Shown here: one piece after another, positions 8,457-17,491 of the stretch
Numbering within the stretch: the first letter of the stretch is position 1
Layout of the letters: the number at the start of each line of letters is the position of its first letter
Notes under the pieces: model-generated
Seen by the model: the letters and a program-made list of their open reading frames with translations, nothing else
What the model was told of the DNA's origin: nothing
The model's database searches: none
Program-made: the position numbers and the translations under genes
DNA from: Pollutimonas sp. M17
Lineage (GTDB): Bacteria; Pseudomonadota; Gammaproteobacteria; Burkholderiales; Burkholderiaceae_B
Length of the DNA stretch: 64,000 bases
Reading direction: 5' to 3'
NCBI RefSeq assembly: GCF_025836975.1
Contig: NZ_CP107548.1
Location: forward strand, 2,790,001 to 2,854,000

Positions 8457-9446
8457 ATGAAGATTGTCTACAAACCCTTAGTCAAGCCATTCCTGGCCAC
8501 GGCCTTCGCGGCGCTCGCCGTGCTCGGACTGGCCGGGCCGGCTCAGGCGGCATGGCCGGAAAAACCCATACGCATCGTGGTGCCGTCATCGCCGGGCGGC
8601 AGCGCGGACGCCGTGGCCCGCATGCTGGGCGACCGCCTTTCCCGGACCCTGGGCCAACCCGTCCTGGTGGACAACAAAGGCGGCGGTGGCGGCAACATCG
8701 CCACGGACGCCGTCGCCACGGCGGCGGCCGACGGGTATACGCTTTTGCTCACGGGGAACAACCACAGCGTCAATGTTTCCTTATTCAATCCGGCTCCATA
8801 CGCGCTGTCGGATTTTGCGCCCGTTGCCGAACTCACCCGGGGGCCCTCGGTATTTGTCGCGGCCAATAACGCTCCGTACGACACTCTGGGCCAGCTCATC
8901 GCGGCGGCAAAGGCGGAGCCCGGCACGATCCCGTTCGGAAGCCCGGGCATCGGCCTGCCCAGCCACATTGCATTCGAGATGTTTGCCCACACGACAGGCA
9001 TCAAGATGATCCATGCGCCGTATCGAGGTTCGGGCCCATCGCTGTCGGATGCGATCGGAGGACAGATTCCCATTGTGACGGCAACACTTGCCGCCGCGAT
9101 GCCTCACATCAAGGCCGGCAAGCTGAAAGCCCTGGCGGTAACCTCGGAGCAACGCTGGCCCAGCCTGCCTGACACGCCCACCGTTGCAGAGACGATAGGA
9201 AAGCCTTTTCAGCATCTGACCTGGCTCGGCGTATTGGCCCCCCAAGGCACACCGGCAGAGGTCGTCACGCGTTTGAATACGGAAATAAACATCGTCCTGC
9301 AGGATCCCGGCATCAGGGAAACGCTGGCCACCCTGGGCACGAATCCCGTGGGCGGATCCAGCGCCGCATTCGACAGCATGATCGAAGAAGAAGCCAAAAT
9401 GGCCGCAACACTGATCCGGAACACCGGGATAAAGGCCGGCAAGTAA
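8457..9446 (+). CDS. Bug/TctC family periplasmic solute receptor
   Basis: Protein of 329 residues with a Sec signal peptide (to about residue 32, ending AQAA) and the Bug fold: PIRIVVPSSPGGSADAVAR, then NKGGGGGNIATDAVA and ADGYTLLL. Bug receptors bind carboxylates or amides for tripartite tricarboxylate transporters. No TctA or TctB membrane genes are in the window, so this is an orphan receptor that must use membrane components coded elsewhere or act in sensing. GGAG lies just before ATG 8457. It is probably cotranscribed with the upstream CoA-transferase gene. Confidence 0.93.
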   Translation: MKIVYKPLVKPFLATAFAALAVLGLAGPAQAAWPEKPIRIVVPSSPGGSADAVARMLGDRLSRTLGQPVLVDNKGGGGGNIATDAVATAAADGYTLLLTGNNHSVNVSLFNPAPYALSDFAPVAELTRGPSVFVAANNAPYDTLGQLIAAAKAEPGTIPFGSPGIGLPSHIAFEMFAHTTGIKMIHAPYRGSGPSLSDAIGGQIPIVTATLAAAMPHIKAGKLKALAVTSEQRWPSLPDTPTVAETIGKPFQHLTWLGVLAPQGTPAEVVTRLNTEINIVLQDPGIRETLATLGTNPVGGSSAAFDSMIEEEAKMAATLIRNTGIKAGK

Positions 9447-9634
9447 TGGCGGGTTCGGCATCATGGAACAAATGCGGCGTGTGGTGATAAATATAAACAC
9501 CCGCTTTGATCCAAATTTTTTTCGTCCCGATTCTGCGTTTCCATGTACCCTCATCGTTGATTTCCGGGTTCCGCATGCGCGTCGCCGCCTGCGGAACAGA
9601 TTAAGAAACATAGCCAATGACATGAGGTACTTCG

Positions 9635-11011
9635 ATGACTTTTTTCCTGGACGCACTGGACAATTGCCGGAGCCATGAGCCGGCCGCCGAAAGGGATGCA
9701 AAGGCCGTCGACCGGATGCAGGCCATCCGTACGCGCAACACATCCATACGTGCTTTTGTCCATGTTGCCGATTCCCCGGTTCTTGACCATGCCGCTCAGG
9801 CCAATCCCGCCTCGCTGCTGGCCGGCGTTCCAATCGCCGTCAAGGACTTGATCGATGTCGCCGGCATGCCGACGCGCCTGGGCAGCCGCGCCGTTGCGCG
9901 CGTGGCGACCGGGCATGCGCCGGTCATCGCCTCGCTGCTCAAGGAAGGCGCAGTGATCGCCGGAAAAAGCCACACCACGGAGTTCGCCATGAGCGGATGG
10001 GGCGTCAGCCCGTTGGGCCGTCCGCTCAACCCCATCGATGCAGGCGATGAATACTTCCCGGGCGGTTCCAGCAATGGCTCGGCTTCCGCCGTGGCCTCCG
10101 GGCTGGTGCCGGCTGCCCTGGGTACGGATACGGGCGGCTCGGTGCGCATTCCGTCTTCCTGGTGCGGCATCACCGGCCTGAAGGGATCTCCGGGCTGGGT
10201 CAGCACCCAAGGCGTGGCGGCGCTCAGCCAAAGCTTCGATGTCGTGGGCCCGATGGCCCGCAGCGCCGACGACGCCGGGCGGGTGTATCGCGCCATGCTG
10301 CCGGCCGCGCGCCGGAAGGCATTCGAGGAAGAGTTGGAAAGGGCTGCGCGGGGGCAGTTGCCCACGCTGGTGTTTCTTGACGATGCCAGCCTTGGCAGCC
10401 TGGATCCGGAAGTGCTGGCGGCCTACCGCGCGAGCCAGGCGCACTGCGAACGACTGGGCTTCCCCACGGAAACGAAGTCGATCACTTTCGGCTTTGCCGA
10501 GATGGCCGGAATCTGGGCGGGCATCTCATCGGTCGAAGGCTACCTGAACAACAGGATATGGGCCGACGATCCCCTGGCGCCGCTCGAGGACGGAGCACGC
10601 AACAATCTCCTTCAGGGCGGCAGGATCGGCCTGGAGGAATATTTCTCTTTGCTCAATCGCGCCCGCGGTTGCCGCGAACACATGGAGGGCCTGCTCATTC
10701 CCGGCCGCCTGCTGCTCGTTCCAACAACCAGCACGGCCGCGACACGGCTCGCCGAATTCGACGGCCAGCGGACACTGGGCATCTATACACGCTTCGTCAA
10801 TCTGATCCAGGGCTGCTCGATTGCCGTGCCGAACGGCTTCACCGCGGATGGACGCCCCACATCCATGCAGTTCGTTGGTTCCCACGGACGGGACGCGGCT
10901 ATCGTGCATGCGGCCACTTACTGGCAAGCGCATACGGATTGGCATGGGAAGGCTACGCAGCTGCATGCCGAACAGATGAAAAATCTGCCGAACCAGCCAT
11001 CACGGCCCTGA
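9635..11011 (+). CDS. Amidase signature family enzyme
   Basis: Protein of 458 residues hydrolysing an amide bond, probably cytoplasmic. The Ser-cisSer-Lys triad is visible: Lys70 (AVKDLID), Ser145 in PGGSSNGSA and nucleophile Ser169 in GTDTGGSVR, with the standard 24-residue spacing between the serines. GAGG about 10 bases upstream supports ATG 9635. It follows the Bug receptor after a 188-base gap, so it may have its own promoter, but it lies in the same direction and may supply acid substrate to the CoA-transferase. A strong terminator follows. Confidence 0.92.
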   Translation: MTFFLDALDNCRSHEPAAERDAKAVDRMQAIRTRNTSIRAFVHVADSPVLDHAAQANPASLLAGVPIAVKDLIDVAGMPTRLGSRAVARVATGHAPVIASLLKEGAVIAGKSHTTEFAMSGWGVSPLGRPLNPIDAGDEYFPGGSSNGSASAVASGLVPAALGTDTGGSVRIPSSWCGITGLKGSPGWVSTQGVAALSQSFDVVGPMARSADDAGRVYRAMLPAARRKAFEEELERAARGQLPTLVFLDDASLGSLDPEVLAAYRASQAHCERLGFPTETKSITFGFAEMAGIWAGISSVEGYLNNRIWADDPLAPLEDGARNNLLQGGRIGLEEYFSLLNRARGCREHMEGLLIPGRLLLVPTTSTAATRLAEFDGQRTLGIYTRFVNLIQGCSIAVPNGFTADGRPTSMQFVGSHGRDAAIVHAATYWQAHTDWHGKATQLHAEQMKNLPNQPSRP

Positions 11012-11032
11012 TCGGGCAAGCATCCAAAATTT

Positions 11033-11073
11033 CGCGGGCGGCCTTTCCATGGAAAAGCCGCCCGCGTTTGTTC
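11033..11073. terminator. Terminator after the amidase gene, possibly bidirectional
   Basis: A 10-bp GC stem (CGCGGGCGGC at 11033-11042 with GCCGCCCGCG at 11057-11066) followed by TTTGTT on the plus strand and by AAATTTT on the minus strand. It could also serve the convergent gene ending at 11132. Confidence 0.75.
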
Positions 11074-11131
11074 CAAACCCTGGCAGCCGCTGAACAGAAA
11101 CGGCTTGCCTGTGCGGAAATGCCTTCGGGGT

Positions 11132-11698
11132 CTACGCCGACCCGGGATCCCTCACTAGAAACCGGGTTTGATGCGTACGCTCGAAATCGATGAAGTCCGT
11201 TTGGGTAGGCTTGGGTCCGCCAGCCAGATGGCGTTCAATTTCGCGCTGGGTGCCGCAGTCGGTGATGAATGCCAGGTCGATGTAGTCGGCGCCGACGGGA
11301 AATCGCGCCAGCGAGTGCCACACATTGCGCCACAACAGCACACCATGGTTCCCCTCTATATGGAAGGCCCGGACATCTTCGGGAGAGAAGCTCCCATCGT
11401 GCCCGTCTATTCCGACCACCATGATGAAGGGGGTTCCGCCAAGGGGGAAGAAGCACTGTGTCACCTGCAAGTGCTTTTCCATTACCGAGAACTCGCGTCC
11501 CTTGTCATGATATCGGTTGAACATGACCTGCGGCGGCGTACCCGATTCGAAGGGCAGGCTCCAGGACTCGACCGCCCCGGATGCCAGGCTTGCGGCGACA
11601 TTCTCCGGACGGCGGACAATTCTTCCGTAAGGAGCGAAAGAAGCGTCGTCCGCACTCTCGCAACGAAGCGTCATGGCGATAACGCTGCTTGATTCCAT
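11132..11698 (-). CDS. Ureidoglycolate lyase (AllA) family protein
   Basis: Protein of 188 residues matching the AllA cupin-like fold: FAPYGRIVRRPE near the N-terminus, VMEKHLQVTQCFFPLGGTPF and the FHIEGNHGVLLWRNVWHSL strand. Ureidoglycolate lyase makes glyoxylate and urea in allantoin breakdown, but no other allantoin gene is nearby, so the true substrate may differ. AGGAG precedes ATG at 11698. It lies downstream of the TRAP transporter genes on the same strand and is about 28 residues longer than E. coli AllA. Confidence 0.78.
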   Translation of the reverse strand: MESSSVIAMTLRCESADDASFAPYGRIVRRPENVAASLASGAVESWSLPFESGTPPQVMFNRYHDKGREFSVMEKHLQVTQCFFPLGGTPFIMVVGIDGHDGSFSPEDVRAFHIEGNHGVLLWRNVWHSLARFPVGADYIDLAFITDCGTQREIERHLAGGPKPTQTDFIDFERTHQTRFLVRDPGSA

Positions 11699-11771
11699 CA
11701 CACATCTCCTGAAATGACAGATAAGTAAAAATTGAAATCCGGATATCCTGATCCACGGCTTGCGGCCGCTG

Positions 11772-13061
11772 CTACGACACCGACATCTGCGACGGCAGCC
11801 AGAGCGCCAGTTCAGGCGCAAGCAGCATCAGCCCCAGCATCAACAGCAGAATCAGGCAGAACGGCAATGCGCCATAGATCACGTCGATGAATTTCCCTTC
11901 CCCCCGTATGCTGTGCACCACGAAGAGGTTCATGCCGAATGGAGGTGTCAGCTGCCCCATTTCGCAAAGAAGGATGAGCATCACGCCGAACCAGATCGGG
12001 TCGAATCCCATGGCAATCACGATAGGCACGGTCAGCGGCGCCGTCGTCACCAGCATGGCCAGGGTATCCATGAAGCAGCCCAACAAGATGTAGAACAGGA
12101 TGATGGCCAGCATCGTTCCGATGGGTGACAGCTCCAGTCCGGTGACGAAGTCCACCAGCATGGTGGTCAGGCCGATCGAGGACAGGATGAAGTTGAGGAA
12201 GAAGGCGGACAGTGTGATCAGGATGATCATTCCCGTCGTGCGCATGGTCGATTCGAATGCGCGGCTGAGCGTGGCCATGTTCAGCGCCCGCTTGTACCAG
12301 GCGAGCAGCAGCGCCGCAATCACCCCCAAGGCCGCCGATTCGCTGGCGGTGGCGATTCCGCCATAGATCACGCCGATCACCAGCACAAAGATAAGCAGGG
12401 GCGGCACCAGATGCGGCAGGCTCTGCATGCGCTCGCGCCATGTCACGGAGGAACGCTTTCCCGCCAGCCGTGGACGCAACAGGCAGGCGCCGATGATCAG
12501 CAGCGTGAACATCCCCGTCAGCACAATGGCCGGCATGGTGGCGGCCAGATAGAGCTTGGGCACGGACACGTTTGCGATCAGCGCATAGACGATCATGTTG
12601 ATCGACGGCGGTATCAGGATCCCCAGGGTGCCGCCGGCGGCAATGGAGCCCAGGAACAGCGGCGCGTTGTAGCCCGCCTTGCGCTGTTCCGGCAATGCCA
12701 GTGTGGAGATCGTGGCGGCCGTGGCCACGCTGGAGCCGCTGGTTGCGGAAAACAGCGCAGATGCGCCGATATTGGCATTCATCAGGCCGCCAGGCAGCCA
12801 CGATACCCATTTGGACACTGCGCCATACATGCGTCCCGCCACACCTGAACTGACCAGCAGTTCTCCCATCAGGACGTACAGCGGAATGGCAACCAGCAGG
12901 AACTCGGCGCTGGAACCCCAGGCCAGCTCCCCGATGGCATTGGTAAGCGGCAGCGGAGAAAACAGCTCGGAAAGGGCAATTCCAAGAACGCCGACACTGG
13001 CGGCGGCGGCAACGCTCAATGCCAACAGGCCCAGCAAGAGTGTGATAGTGGTCGTCAACAT
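11772..13061 (-). CDS. dctM: TRAP transporter large permease DctM
   Basis: Inner-membrane protein of 429 residues with about 12 hydrophobic helices, the ion-coupled transport subunit of a TRAP carboxylate transporter. Typical segments include IPLYVLMGELL, SGSSVATAATI, LGILIPPSI and LLGCFMDTLAML, with TPPFGMNLFV near the C-terminus. It starts 3 bases after the dctQ stop and is the last transporter gene of the dctP-dctQ-dctM operon. Confidence 0.94.
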   Translation of the reverse strand: MLTTTITLLLGLLALSVAAAASVGVLGIALSELFSPLPLTNAIGELAWGSSAEFLLVAIPLYVLMGELLVSSGVAGRMYGAVSKWVSWLPGGLMNANIGASALFSATSGSSVATAATISTLALPEQRKAGYNAPLFLGSIAAGGTLGILIPPSINMIVYALIANVSVPKLYLAATMPAIVLTGMFTLLIIGACLLRPRLAGKRSSVTWRERMQSLPHLVPPLLIFVLVIGVIYGGIATASESAALGVIAALLLAWYKRALNMATLSRAFESTMRTTGMIILITLSAFFLNFILSSIGLTTMLVDFVTGLELSPIGTMLAIILFYILLGCFMDTLAMLVTTAPLTVPIVIAMGFDPIWFGVMLILLCEMGQLTPPFGMNLFVVHSIRGEGKFIDVIYGALPFCLILLLMLGLMLLAPELALWLPSQMSVS

Positions 13062-13064
13062 GGC

Positions 13065-13688
13065 TTATTTCTCCTGAGCGGCCTGATGCGAAAGTGCGGG
13101 ATCCGCCTTCTGTTCCATCTGGACCTCTTCGCTGATTTCCTCCTCGACCGAATTGATGCCGATGAGTCTGCCCACTTCACGCGGCCTGCGCTTGGCCAGC
13201 AGCCACAGCGAGCAGGCAAACAGCACCACGATCGTCACCATGAAGAACGCATAGCCGGCGAACCACATCGATTGCGGGATCCATTGCGGAACCTGCAAAG
13301 GCGTGTTCGAAATGGCATTGAATGAAATGGAATCCATCAACACCTGCCAGGCATGATAGGTAAGGACGCCAATGAAGACGCCCATGCATGCCATGGCGAA
13401 GAGATCGAGCGCGATGCGGATTCCGCCGGGCATATGCGTATAGACGACATCCACGCGGATATGCGAACGGCGCAGAAGCGTGATGGGGAATGCCCATGCG
13501 CTGACGATTGCCAGGACGTAGCCTGCAATTTCGTCGGCTCCGCCCAATGACCAGCCCGCGAACTTGCGCAGCAACAGATCGACCACGATCAGCGTGGACG
13601 AAACGATCAGGCAGATTCCACCCACCCAGGTGCCAAAGCCGGCCACCTTGTCCAATGCGCGCACCGGCGCCAGGGTTTGTCGTTTCAC
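13065..13688 (-). CDS. dctQ: TRAP transporter small permease DctQ
   Basis: Protein of 207 residues with four transmembrane helices and the DctQ patterns GGADEIAGYVLAIVSAWAF and RRSHIRVDVVY. It partners DctM in the membrane and docks the receptor. The GTG at 13688 (VKRQTLAPV) is chosen because GGAGGA sits 6 bases upstream; the longer reading would overlap the dctP end. The C-terminal 45 residues are charged and extend beyond the usual small-permease length. Confidence 0.9.
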   Translation of the reverse strand: MKRQTLAPVRALDKVAGFGTWVGGICLIVSSTLIVVDLLLRKFAGWSLGGADEIAGYVLAIVSAWAFPITLLRRSHIRVDVVYTHMPGGIRIALDLFAMACMGVFIGVLTYHAWQVLMDSISFNAISNTPLQVPQWIPQSMWFAGYAFFMVTIVVLFACSLWLLAKRRPREVGRLIGINSVEEEISEEVQMEQKADPALSHQAAQEK

Positions 13689-13720
13689 AGGTATTCCTCC
13701 ATCAAGACGCAGCCCCCGGT

Positions 13721-14755
13721 TCAACGAAGGGAGATGCCCGCCGCTGCTCCGGCAGTCTCATTCCATTGACGCACACACTCCGATCCGCAGCGCTTGCCCC
13801 ACTGCTCGGCGATGTTCAACGCAATGCCGCGCAGCTCTTCCCGCTCCTGCGCGTTGGGCGCAGCGGCATTCATGCCGGCTTTCTCATGGATCTGGCATTC
13901 GCCTTTGCCGGTGTTGCAGGCCAGCGCGAAATCATTCTCCCGCTTCGTCTCATCCCAAAGCCGGTCCTCCAGCACCTGAGCCTGCTTCTGCAGCAGCGCC
14001 TGTACCGAAGGGTCCAGTTTTTGCCAGCGCTTCAAGCCGATGCCGTAGAATCCGACGGACCAGTCTATGGGCAGGTTGTACAGATTGTTCGCCACCTCGT
14101 ACCATTTGGCGGCATTGCCCGAACCGATGCCGGTGACGGCGCAATCGATCACGCCCGTCTGCAAGGCCGTCACGACCTCCGCGAATGGCAAGGTTACGGT
14201 CGTTGCGCCCAGCGCATTGACATAGTCGGCCATGTTCCGGCCGCGCGTACGGACTTTGCGTCCTTTCAGATCCGCGAGCTGCGTGACGGGTTCGCGGCAG
14301 AAGAAGACCTGCGCCGTATAGGAAATCGTGGCCAGCAGCTTGATGCCGTGGCGTTCGCTCATGCGCTTGTCCAGGACGGGCCGATAGGCCTGCGCGATCT
14401 TGCGCGCGCTATCGATATCCGTCGCCATGCCGGGCAGGTCCACGCCCTCGAACATCGCGTCATCGCTGCTGACATAGGCAAACACGCCCATGCCGATGTC
14501 AATGGCGCCGGCGCGCATCAGGCGCACCACCTCGGGCCCCTTCAGGCCGCTTTCGGCCAGGCCGGCCAGGTCCGCCGTCACGCGTCCGCCGGACGCCTCG
14601 GGCAGCGTCTTCTCCCAGAATGGTTTTTCCACGGCGCCAAACGTATAGTTATGGCTGCCGCCCCCCACCACCTTGAAGTGCGTCTTGGGCAAATCCGCCG
14701 CGGCGGCGCCGAGATGAGCCGTGGCCAGCATTAGCGCGCATACTATTTTTTTCAT
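13721..14755 (-). CDS. dctP: TRAP transporter substrate-binding protein DctP
   Basis: Periplasmic receptor of 344 residues with a short signal peptide (residues 1-20, ending AAAA). The conserved selectivity region RTRGRNMADYVNALGA includes the arginine that binds the substrate carboxylate, followed by PFAEVVTALQTGVIDCAVTG. It is the first gene of the operon dctP-dctQ-dctM-AllA-like. An RraA-type aldolase lies 83 bases upstream on the same strand, so the ligand may be a keto- or hydroxy-dicarboxylate; that is inference. Confidence 0.93.
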   Translation of the reverse strand: MKKIVCALMLATAHLGAAAADLPKTHFKVVGGGSHNYTFGAVEKPFWEKTLPEASGGRVTADLAGLAESGLKGPEVVRLMRAGAIDIGMGVFAYVSSDDAMFEGVDLPGMATDIDSARKIAQAYRPVLDKRMSERHGIKLLATISYTAQVFFCREPVTQLADLKGRKVRTRGRNMADYVNALGATTVTLPFAEVVTALQTGVIDCAVTGIGSGNAAKWYEVANNLYNLPIDWSVGFYGIGLKRWQKLDPSVQALLQKQAQVLEDRLWDETKRENDFALACNTGKGECQIHEKAGMNAAAPNAQEREELRGIALNIAEQWGKRCGSECVRQWNETAGAAAGISLR

Positions 14756-14838
14756 AAAGCCTCCCCCCTGCCTACAGGCAGAACATTGAACAAAAAATCA
14801 AGGAAAATGCCGATCGGCCTCAGGCGATCGGACCCACA

Positions 14839-15519
14839 TCAGCCCTGCGTTGATGCCATTGCAATATTCCCGTCTATAGCGGCGCGAGAGCCGACGATGT
14901 CGGGGAACTTCTCACCCGCGCGCAAGCGTGCGAGAGTCAGCTTTTCCCGCTCCTGGAAATCAATGGCCTGCCGGGCGGCCGCATGGATGCGCCCTCGCGG
15001 CAGCACCAGGACCCCATTCTCGTCGGCAAGCACCGCGTCGCCGGGATGGACCGCCACCCCGCCGCAACTGACCGGGCCGCAAAACTCGCCATCCAGTCCG
15101 AGCACGCGGGTCGTCACGATGGAAGGCCCGCGCGACCACACCGGCACGCCGTGCTGGCGCAGCTCGCCCAAATCCGTCACAAGGCCATCCACGATCAGTC
15201 CGGCCACGCCGGCCTGGCTGGCGGCATAGGCCATCGCGCCGCCGAACGCGGCCGTTACCGCCTCGCCGCAACGGTCGATCACCAGGATGTCGCCAGGCCG
15301 CACACAACCCATCGCGTAGTGCAGAATGCCGCCATCGGTGCCCGGCATGCGGACGGTAACCGCCGTGCCCGCCACCCGAAGATCCTGGCTGTGCGCCCGG
15401 ATACCCGCGTCCATGAAACCGATGGTGCAGAAATGACCGACGGTCGCGGGCTCGGCGCGCGCCAGCAAGGCCAGGTCATGCGCGGGGATGGGTGCGGGTA
15501 AGGGGTGAATCAAATACAT
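14839..15519 (-). CDS. RraA family protein, 4-hydroxy-4-methyl-2-oxoglutarate aldolase-like
   Basis: Protein of 226 residues of the RraA/dimethylmenaquinone-methyltransferase-like fold. It has the metal-aldolase pattern VIDRCGEAVTAAFGGAMAYAA and VDGLVTDLGEL, including the G-G-x8-D region in which arginine and aspartate bind pyruvate and a divalent metal. Related enzymes cleave 4-hydroxy-4-methyl-2-oxoglutarate or oxaloacetate; RNase E inhibitor proteins share the fold but are shorter. No strong Shine-Dalgarno precedes ATG 15519. It heads the TRAP gene block and diverges from the LysR gene at 15643. Confidence 0.82.
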   Translation of the reverse strand: MYLIHPLPAPIPAHDLALLARAEPATVGHFCTIGFMDAGIRAHSQDLRVAGTAVTVRMPGTDGGILHYAMGCVRPGDILVIDRCGEAVTAAFGGAMAYAASQAGVAGLIVDGLVTDLGELRQHGVPVWSRGPSIVTTRVLGLDGEFCGPVSCGGVAVHPGDAVLADENGVLVLPRGRIHAAARQAIDFQEREKLTLARLRAGEKFPDIVGSRAAIDGNIAMASTQG

Positions 15520-15642
15520 GCCGGTTGTGTCACTATAATGAAAGTAAACGAGAGAAAGCCTCAAAGTCGAGGGCAGAATATCACGCAGCCATCCACTCGG
15601 AATAATCAAAAAACCCCGCCCACTTGAGAGAAATTCCTTATC

Positions 15643-16548
15643 ATGCGGATAACCCTAAGTCAGCTGGAAGCCTTTTACTGGGCTGCTCATCTGGGCAGCA
15701 TTCATGCGGCCGCGCGGCACGTTCATTTATCCCAGCCCGCCGTTTCGGCACGGATCCGCGAGCTGGAAAACACGCTCGAAGCCAAGCTGTTCGAACGGTC
15801 CCGCCAACGGGTCACCCTGACGGAAACCGGCCTGGCTGCGCTGCGCCATGCCGAGCAGGCGCTGCACAGCAGCCGCCAGCTGGAGCACTTCCGCAAGAGC
15901 CGGGACCTGATCGGAAAGCTGCGCCTTGGGGCCGATGAGTGCTCCGCAACAGTGGGCCTTACCGCGGTCATCACCCAGTTCAAAGAGCACTTTCCCTCGC
16001 TGGAACTTGAAATCACGGTCGATGTCGGCTCGGTGCTGAACCAGAAGCTCAATGCCAGGGAACTGGACATGGCTTTGCTGACCAATCCATCCACGGGACC
16101 CGAGATCACGGACAGCTTCATAGGATGGATGCCCTTCGCCTGGGTGGCCGCGCCATCGCTGCCCATTCATGCGGATCCTTTCCGCCCGAGGGATGCGCGC
16201 GGCATGAACATTGCCACGCACTCCGCCCCATCGACACTCCATGCCGTGGTCGAAAGCTGGCTCAGCACCGGGGGCACGGAAATCCAGTCGCTCAGCACAA
16301 GCAATTCGCTGGCACTGATCGCCCGGCTGGTCGCCGCGGGCCACGCAATCGCCATCCTGCCCCTGCCCCTGCTGCAAGAAATGCTGGCGACAGGCGTGGT
16401 GCGCACATTGCCATGCGATCCGCCCATCGCACCGGCACGCTTCTACATCTCATACATGACGGCCACGCAAAGTTCGCGCATCGACTCCATCGTGGAGCTT
16501 GCGCGGGATACGCTGCTACGCCTGAGCTTCCTGACGGCCGACCGTTGA
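15643..16548 (+). CDS. LysR family transcriptional regulator
   Basis: Protein of 301 residues with an N-terminal winged HTH (LSQLEAFYWAAHLGSIHAAARHVHLSQPAVSARI) and a substrate-binding-like effector domain. It diverges from the RraA/TRAP block, from which it is separated by 123 bases, and is followed 36 bases later by the PEP-mutase family lyase. It is the obvious candidate to regulate both sides. A TATAAT at 15534-15539 on the plus strand could be its own -10. Effector unknown. Confidence 0.9.
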   Translation: MRITLSQLEAFYWAAHLGSIHAAARHVHLSQPAVSARIRELENTLEAKLFERSRQRVTLTETGLAALRHAEQALHSSRQLEHFRKSRDLIGKLRLGADECSATVGLTAVITQFKEHFPSLELEITVDVGSVLNQKLNARELDMALLTNPSTGPEITDSFIGWMPFAWVAAPSLPIHADPFRPRDARGMNIATHSAPSTLHAVVESWLSTGGTEIQSLSTSNSLALIARLVAAGHAIAILPLPLLQEMLATGVVRTLPCDPPIAPARFYISYMTATQSSRIDSIVELARDTLLRLSFLTADR

Positions 16549-16584
16549 ACGGCCGTTTGCCGACCAACCGCCACGAGGTGCCCT

Positions 16585-17424
16585 ATGACCGGATTGCGCA
16601 CGATCGCCCAGAAACGAGAAGATTTTTACCTGCTGCACAAAGAAGGCTGCTTCGTCATACCCAACCCCTGGAATATCGGCACAGCGCGATGCCTGGAAGA
16701 CCTGGGTTTCAAGGCCATTGCCTCGACCAGTTCCGGCCATGCGCATGCAAGCGGCCTGCCGGACGGCGCGGAAAGCCTGGAGGCCGTCCTGGCTCATCTG
16801 CAAGAACTGGCCGCCTCGGTGGACATTCCGCTTAACGCGGATTTCGAGAACGGATTTTCCGACGATATCGGTCGGATGCAGGAAAACATTGTCCGCTGCG
16901 TCCAGACAGGAGTGGCCGGCCTGTCGATCGAAGACGCGCCGCAAGGCGAAGCCGCGGGCCTGTATGACTTCGACATTGCGGTGGCCCGCATCAAGGCGGC
17001 CCGGCAGGCCATCGATCGCAGCGGCGAGCGCGTACTGCTGACCGCCCGGACGGAAGGCTTCATACGCGGCGCCCCCGACATCGACGAGACCGTCCGCCGC
17101 ATAAAAGCGTTCTCGGACGCGGGGGCCGATTGCCTTTATGCGCCCGGCATCAAGACCCGGGAGCACATCGCCGCGATCGTCCAGGCGGCTGGCGGCCGGG
17201 CGGTCAATTTTTTGAATCCCGTCGCCCTGGGCCATACGGTTCAGGATCTGGCCGGCATGGGTGTGCGCCGCATCAGCGTGGGTGGCTCGCTGGCGCGCGT
17301 GGCCATGGACGCCTTCCTGCGTGTGGCCCAGGACATCGCCCGTGAAGGCCGTTTCGACGGCTTTGCCGACGTGATCGGCAATGCCGACCTGAACCAGCGC
17401 TTCGGAAAGCACAGCAAGGCCTAG
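16585..17424 (+). CDS. Isocitrate lyase/PEP mutase superfamily lyase
   Basis: Protein of 279 residues with the PEP-mutase/isocitrate-lyase barrel. It has FVIPNPWNIGTAR, the Mg-binding strand NADFENGF, SIEDAPQGEA and LTARTEGFIRGAPDIDETV. It lacks the KKCGH catalytic cysteine loop of true isocitrate and methylisocitrate lyases, so it is one of the short uncharacterised members that act as C-C lyases or oxaloacetate decarboxylases. It follows the LysR gene in the same direction and may process the product of the neighbouring aldolase. Confidence 0.88.
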   Translation: MTGLRTIAQKREDFYLLHKEGCFVIPNPWNIGTARCLEDLGFKAIASTSSGHAHASGLPDGAESLEAVLAHLQELAASVDIPLNADFENGFSDDIGRMQENIVRCVQTGVAGLSIEDAPQGEAAGLYDFDIAVARIKAARQAIDRSGERVLLTARTEGFIRGAPDIDETVRRIKAFSDAGADCLYAPGIKTREHIAAIVQAAGGRAVNFLNPVALGHTVQDLAGMGVRRISVGGSLARVAMDAFLRVAQDIAREGRFDGFADVIGNADLNQRFGKHSKA

Positions 17425-17491
17425 CCGCCAGGCTGCAAGGAAACCGCAGCGGCCGGCCGCGCCGGCTTTGCGCGGAATGGCGGGATCCGGA

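Noticed and set aside
16585-17424. Isocitrate lyase or methylisocitrate lyase
   Set aside because: The KKCGH catalytic-cysteine loop is absent and the protein is short, so only the superfamily can be stated.
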